From Massilia atriviolacea (GTDB taxonomy: Bacteria > Pseudomonadota > Gammaproteobacteria > Burkholderiales > Burkholderiaceae_D), in assembly GCF_003953935.1 (NCBI RefSeq), contig NZ_RXLQ01000002.1, positions 434,001 through 498,000 of the forward strand: a stretch of 64,000 nt of DNA, written 5' to 3'. A program made the position numbers and the translations under genes. Below the pieces are notes generated by a model that did not search any database, was not told the origin of the DNA, and saw only the letters and a list, made by a program, of their open reading frames with translations. How positions within the stretch are numbered: position 1 is the first letter of the stretch; each line of letters starts with the position of its first letter. Of the stretch, positions 60,044-64,000 are shown in pieces.

Positions 60044-61332
60044 TAGTTTACCCTTCCAAGTTTGTACCACACGTTTTGCTTCTTCTGGATTTGCTGCAGC
60101 TCATCGTAAGGAACCGATGTGAAGTACAGTTTCTCCGCCATGTCGGGCGGATAGATGCGCGGGAATTTCTTGTGCATGTAGCGCGTGTAGCGCGTTTGCA
60201 GGAAGAAAATGAAATTCGGGTTGCTCAGCGCTTCATAGTTGGCGATCGCCATGTCCTGCATGGCGTCGGCCTGCACCTTGCGCCGCTCGGTAAACTCGGC
60301 CATGGCCTGGCCGATGTCCTCGCCGTGCCGCTCCAGCAGCTCGACCATGACCTGCACGTCTTCCAGCGCCATGTTCATGCCCTGGCCGAGGAAGGGCGCG
60401 GTGGCGTGGGCCGAATCGCCGATCAGCAGCACATTGCTCTTGTAGTGGAAGGTGCTCGAGCGAACATTGATGAGGTCGTTGCTGGGCAGGGCGAAGAATT
60501 GTTCCAGCAGCTTTTCGCGGCAGTCCGGCGGCAGGGTGCCGAAGTAGCGCGCGAAAAATGCGGTCATCGCCGGACGGTCCTGGCTGGTCAGGCTGACCGC
60601 GCCGGCATACGGCAGGCAGAGTGCGAAGCTGATGCTGCCGTCCGGAATGGTGGCGGCGCGTCCGGCGAACTGGCCCTTCGAATCCATGCCGAAGAAGTAC
60701 AGCAGGTCCTTGCGGAAGCCCAGTTCTGAGGCGTTCGGCAACACCAGGGTCTTGTAGCCGTGGCGGAAGAACGATTGCTCGAACTGGAAGCGGCGCATGC
60801 CGCTCTGCATGGCGCGCCGCACCGCCGAGTGGGCGCCGTCGGCGCCGATGATCATGTCGCCCTGCAGGTGCTGCAGGACGCCGTCCGGTCCCTGGATCAG
60901 CACGCTCTTTTTGTCGAGGTCGAGATCGAGGCATTTGTGCTCGAAGTAATAGCGCACCTTGTGCGTCTCGGCGTAGCGGTTCAGCATGCGCTGGAAGGCG
61001 CTGCGGTCTAGCGACAGCGGAAACAGGCCTTCGAGCGGCGTCAGTTCGCGCACCCGGAACTGGCCGCCCACCGAAAACGCCATCCCGACCACCGGTTCGC
61101 CGCAGGCGTCGAGGTCGCGCTTGGCGATGCCGGCGCCGAGCACCGCCTTGATGCCGCGCACGGTCATGCTCACGCCGATGGCGCGCGAGGCGACCGGGTC
61201 GGCATTGGCGGCATTTTCCTGCAGGGGGTTGCCACGTTTTTCGACGACGTGGACCTCATGGCCGCGCTGCGCCAGGTAGATGGCAGCCAGGCTTCCGGCC
61301 AGACCGCCGCCGACGATAATCATTTTATGCAT
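60043..61332 (-). CDS. vioC: Violacein synthase VioC (FAD monooxygenase)
   Basis: 429 residues, the same length as Chromobacterium VioC. It hydroxylates C2 of the second indole ring, the last oxygenation leading to violacein. The FAD sites are IIVGGGLAGS at the N-terminus and GDSAHATAPFLGQGMN near residue 300. It belongs to the kynurenine 3-monooxygenase-like group. The ATG follows the vioB stop with no gap (TGAATG), so translation is coupled. Confidence 0.97.
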   Translation of the reverse strand: MHKMIIVGGGLAGSLAAIYLAQRGHEVHVVEKRGNPLQENAANADPVASRAIGVSMTVRGIKAVLGAGIAKRDLDACGEPVVGMAFSVGGQFRVRELTPLEGLFPLSLDRSAFQRMLNRYAETHKVRYYFEHKCLDLDLDKKSVLIQGPDGVLQHLQGDMIIGADGAHSAVRRAMQSGMRRFQFEQSFFRHGYKTLVLPNASELGFRKDLLYFFGMDSKGQFAGRAATIPDGSISFALCLPYAGAVSLTSQDRPAMTAFFARYFGTLPPDCREKLLEQFFALPSNDLINVRSSTFHYKSNVLLIGDSAHATAPFLGQGMNMALEDVQVMVELLERHGEDIGQAMAEFTERRKVQADAMQDMAIANYEALSNPNFIFFLQTRYTRYMHKKFPRIYPPDMAEKLYFTSVPYDELQQIQKKQNVWYKLGRVN

Positions 61333-64000
61333 TCAAGCCTCTCTAGACATGGTTCCCCGAGATAAATCGGTCAATTGTTGATTGAAGAATTCCAGCATGC
61401 CGATCTGGGCCGCGCCAACCACACCGGCGTCCAGGCTGCGCGCGTACTGCGCCAGCGCGCGGCAGCGCTCGGCCAGCATGGCGCAGCCGCGCGCGTAGTC
61501 GCTGTCGACGGCGGCGCCGGGCGCGCCGGGCACCGGCGGGCCGGCGCTGCGGCCGGCTACGCCGGACGGCATGCTCATCAGCGCGGCCGAGAGCGGGCGC
61601 AGGCAACCCGTCATGATGTCGATCGACGCGTTCATCAGGCGCGAGCGGCGCAGGCTGCCCAGCGGCTGCTGCGCAAAATGGTGGGCCATCAGCGCCAGGG
61701 TCAGCTCGTGGCAACCCTGGTACAGGCGCATCAGCGAACGGGCGCTGGGGTCGGTGACGACGTTGCAGCCGGCGCGCGCTTCCAGCACCGGATTCTTGAG
61801 CGCCGGCATGGCCGGCTCGAAGGGTTTGGCGCGTGCCGCAAAGCGTCCCGCCAGGGTGCGCAGGCGCTGGAAATGCGAGCTGGAAAAATGCGGCGAATCG
61901 AGCGCCACGCCTTCGCCCTGTTCGGTGACGAAGTCGAGCGCGAACAGCGCGCTGTCGCGGTCGCCCACTTCCAGCTGGTAGGCGGGAAAGGCGCGGTTGG
62001 TCAGTTCCTTCAGGAACAGGTGATGCTCGCCGCCGCGCTTGCCGGCACCAGGCTCGAACAGCCCGGGCAGGTCGGCCACGGCCTGGCGGATCGCCTTGTA
62101 GAAGGTGGCGATCGATTTGCCCGGCGTCGGCAGGTAGTCGGGCCATTCGAAGCGCACGAAGCGGGCCAGCACGTTTTCCGAAAACGGTTCGAAGGCAAAT
62201 TCCGTGTCCAGGCCGAAGCGCTCGCTGGCCTCCTGCCCCAGCACCGGCTGGCCGGCATGGAAGGGCTCGCCGAGCGCCATCAGCACATTGTTGACCAGGA
62301 GGTAGTGAATCATTTCTTCATGGGCGATGGCGAGCAGCGCGCCGCGCGTGCCGCTGTCGCGCAGCCGGTCGGCGCCGCCGCAGGCCAGTTCCAGTTCGTC
62401 CGGCGTCCACTGGCCGGCCGCGACCAGCGCTTCGCCCTGGGCGTAATTGGGAATGGCGTAGGCGGCGTACAGGTATTGCAGCATGAGCGACAATTCCAGG
62501 TCGACCGCCTTTTTCAGCTCGTCGACCAGCTCGGCCTTGCAGGAGATCGCGTGCGCCGCGCCCGCTGGGGCCGGCGGCGCCTTGGCGGCGGCTTCGACCT
62601 GGGTCAGGTATTTCAGGAACAGGCGCGACTTCGGCAGCGACAGTTCGCGCGTACTCGGCATGTAGTAACTCTTGTCGCGGTTTTGCGGATCGCACATCTG
62701 CCACATCAGGCGCGAATAGGTTTCGCACTTGCAGTGGTCGGCCAGGCTGAAGACCTTGTCCGACATGAATGGATACATCAGCTCGTAATAGCTCATCACG
62801 TGCTTGTACAGGAAGGCGTAGTCGACCTGTTCGGCGGGAACCTTGTCCAGATGCCAGTCGTCGGGCAGCACGCGCGCGCCGATGAACTGGCGGCCGCTGG
62901 CCTCGCCCAGCATGATGCGGGTAGCGCCGGGGCGGCGCCCGGTCAGGGTCAGCGCGGCGTAGCCCGGCCCCAGCGCGCACGGGGCCAGCTCGGCGCCGAC
63001 CAGCTCGCCCTTGTCGGCCTGCACGGCAAGCGCCGGGTGGGCGCGCAGCTCGCCGCGCAGGCGGCTCTGCACGACGATGGTCTGCGGAAAATCCTCGCCG
63101 CTGGCGTGGTTCGGCGCTTCCAGGTAGAGCTGATTGCGCTCGGTCTGCACGACCCAGTCGGTTTCTTCCCAGTGCGCTTCGGCGCTGCTCAAGGTCAGCG
63201 AGCCGGCCGCCGCGGCGGCGTGCAGCAGCGGCACGTCGAACACGCCGTGATGGCGCCAGTAGTCGCGGTACAGCGCTTCCGGAATGCGCGCGACCAGCTT
63301 GCCGGAGGCGCCGTGCAGCAGCAGCTCGCCCAGGGCGCGCTTCTCGCCCAGCGCGTGGGTGGGATGCTGTTCCGACACGGCATGCGGCGCGCGCGTGCTG
63401 AAGGGAATCGCGGTCGGCATATTGAGCGACACCCGGTCCGCGCCCACCCGCACCAGCACCGGCCCCAGGTTGGCCTGGCGCGGCAGCAGCAGGCGGCCGG
63501 CCGGGCAGGTGGCCAGTTCGTCGCGCCGCCACAGGCCGATGCTGCCTGCCATGTCGTAGAACACTTGCGAGTCGGGCCGCAGTGGCGTCGACATATTGAA
63601 CAGCGAATACTGGATCGTCAGTCCCAGCACATCGTCGCCGGCCAGCGCTTCCTGCAGGGCGTGCAGGCTGGCCGGCAGCGGGGCATCCTGGTTGAACAGG
63701 AAATGCGGATCGCCCTTGGCCACGGAAAACTGGAACAGGCGGGAACGGCCGATATCGTCGTCCAGGAAATGCCCGCTCCGCTCGCCCGCATGGCCGCTGC
63801 CGACCCAGCGCACCGCGTGCGGCGGGCCGATGTCGGCGCTGAACAGCGATGGCGTGTTGGCGCCGGCCTGCTTGCCGCTGAGGGTGAACTGGCCGGCGTA
63901 GATCAGCGTCGTGTCCGGCTCGCTGGGATCGCAGTCGACCCAGCGCGCGCGGTTGACGGTGGTGCGCAGGTAGTCGTTGTAGTGTCCCCACAAGGCCAGT
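61333..64000 (-). CDS. vioB: Iminophenyl-pyruvate-type dimer synthase VioB, N-terminus outside window
   Basis: At least 886 residues of the roughly 1000-residue VioB, the haem enzyme that couples two indole-3-pyruvate imines made by VioA. The C-terminal part shows the ferritin-like four-helix region expected of VioB proteins, with an EEMIH motif. The first roughly 110 residues and vioA would lie past the right edge. The stop abuts vioC. It is the most upstream violacein gene seen here; the operon promoter is not in the window. Confidence 0.95.
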   Translation of the reverse strand, partial: LALWGHYNDYLRTTVNRARWVDCDPSEPDTTLIYAGQFTLSGKQAGANTPSLFSADIGPPHAVRWVGSGHAGERSGHFLDDDIGRSRLFQFSVAKGDPHFLFNQDAPLPASLHALQEALAGDDVLGLTIQYSLFNMSTPLRPDSQVFYDMAGSIGLWRRDELATCPAGRLLLPRQANLGPVLVRVGADRVSLNMPTAIPFSTRAPHAVSEQHPTHALGEKRALGELLLHGASGKLVARIPEALYRDYWRHHGVFDVPLLHAAAAAGSLTLSSAEAHWEETDWVVQTERNQLYLEAPNHASGEDFPQTIVVQSRLRGELRAHPALAVQADKGELVGAELAPCALGPGYAALTLTGRRPGATRIMLGEASGRQFIGARVLPDDWHLDKVPAEQVDYAFLYKHVMSYYELMYPFMSDKVFSLADHCKCETYSRLMWQMCDPQNRDKSYYMPSTRELSLPKSRLFLKYLTQVEAAAKAPPAPAGAAHAISCKAELVDELKKAVDLELSLMLQYLYAAYAIPNYAQGEALVAAGQWTPDELELACGGADRLRDSGTRGALLAIAHEEMIHYLLVNNVLMALGEPFHAGQPVLGQEASERFGLDTEFAFEPFSENVLARFVRFEWPDYLPTPGKSIATFYKAIRQAVADLPGLFEPGAGKRGGEHHLFLKELTNRAFPAYQLEVGDRDSALFALDFVTEQGEGVALDSPHFSSSHFQRLRTLAGRFAARAKPFEPAMPALKNPVLEARAGCNVVTDPSARSLMRLYQGCHELTLALMAHHFAQQPLGSLRRSRLMNASIDIMTGCLRPLSAALMSMPSGVAGRSAGPPVPGAPGAAVDSDYARGCAMLAERCRALAQYARSLDAGVVGAAQIGMLEFFNQQLTDLSRGTMSREA

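Overview
The window is GC-rich DNA with almost no spare space and ends in a violacein operon (vioB, vioC, vioD and vioE on the minus strand). High GC, a violacein operon and a large trans-AT polyketide cluster together suggest a violet-pigmented betaproteobacterium of the Oxalobacteraceae (Duganella, Pseudoduganella, Massilia or Janthinobacterium type). This placement is an inference; there is no rRNA or housekeeping gene to confirm it.

Region 1 (1-38750, plus strand) holds three giant trans-AT type I polyketide synthase genes. The first is cut by the left edge. No module carries an acyltransferase domain. Reading domains in order: PKS-A = (KR)-ACP-KS-dh-ECH-ECH-ECH-ACP-KS-ACP-ACP-DH'-KS-DH; PKS-B = KR-ACP-KS-dh-ECH-ECH-ECH-ACP-ACP-KS-dh-KR-MT-ACP-ACP-KS; PKS-C = DH-KR-ACP-KS-DH-KR-ACP-KS-KR-ACP-KS-DH (dh = decayed dehydratase remnant; DH' = dehydratase fold lacking the catalytic Asp). 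Modules are split across proteins at DH|KR and KS|DH, with short helical docking segments at the ends. PKS-C stops after a DH, and no thioesterase is present, so the chain must be completed by something outside the window.

Region 2 (38926-48865, plus strand) is a compact operon of trans-acting enzymes: metallo-beta-lactamase-fold hydrolase, HMG-CoA-synthase-like enzyme, ECH1, ECH2, donor ACP, decarboxylating KS with Cys replaced by Ser, malonyl transferase AT1, a 97-residue GIY-YIG-like protein, a second AT-like protein with an altered active-site motif, and a tandem PRMT-like methyltransferase. This is a complete beta-branching cassette. Its targets are probably the PKS ACPs that carry the Trp flag six residues after the phosphopantetheine Ser. 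A convergent Sfp-type phosphopantetheinyl transferase (48862-49689) could activate the carriers.

Region 3 (49862-57030) holds a P-type cation ATPase, a tandem universal stress protein, a 391-base non-coding gap, and a LodA-like quinoprotein oxidase translationally coupled to its LodB-like flavoprotein partner.

Region 4 (57036-64000, minus strand) is the violacein operon vioB (partial), vioC, vioD, vioE followed by an MFS exporter; vioA would lie beyond the right edge.

The most unusual feature is the pair of in-line triple crotonase (ECH) arrays in PKS-A and PKS-B. They look like products of a multi-domain duplication and sit beside a full free-standing cassette that includes its own ECH2.
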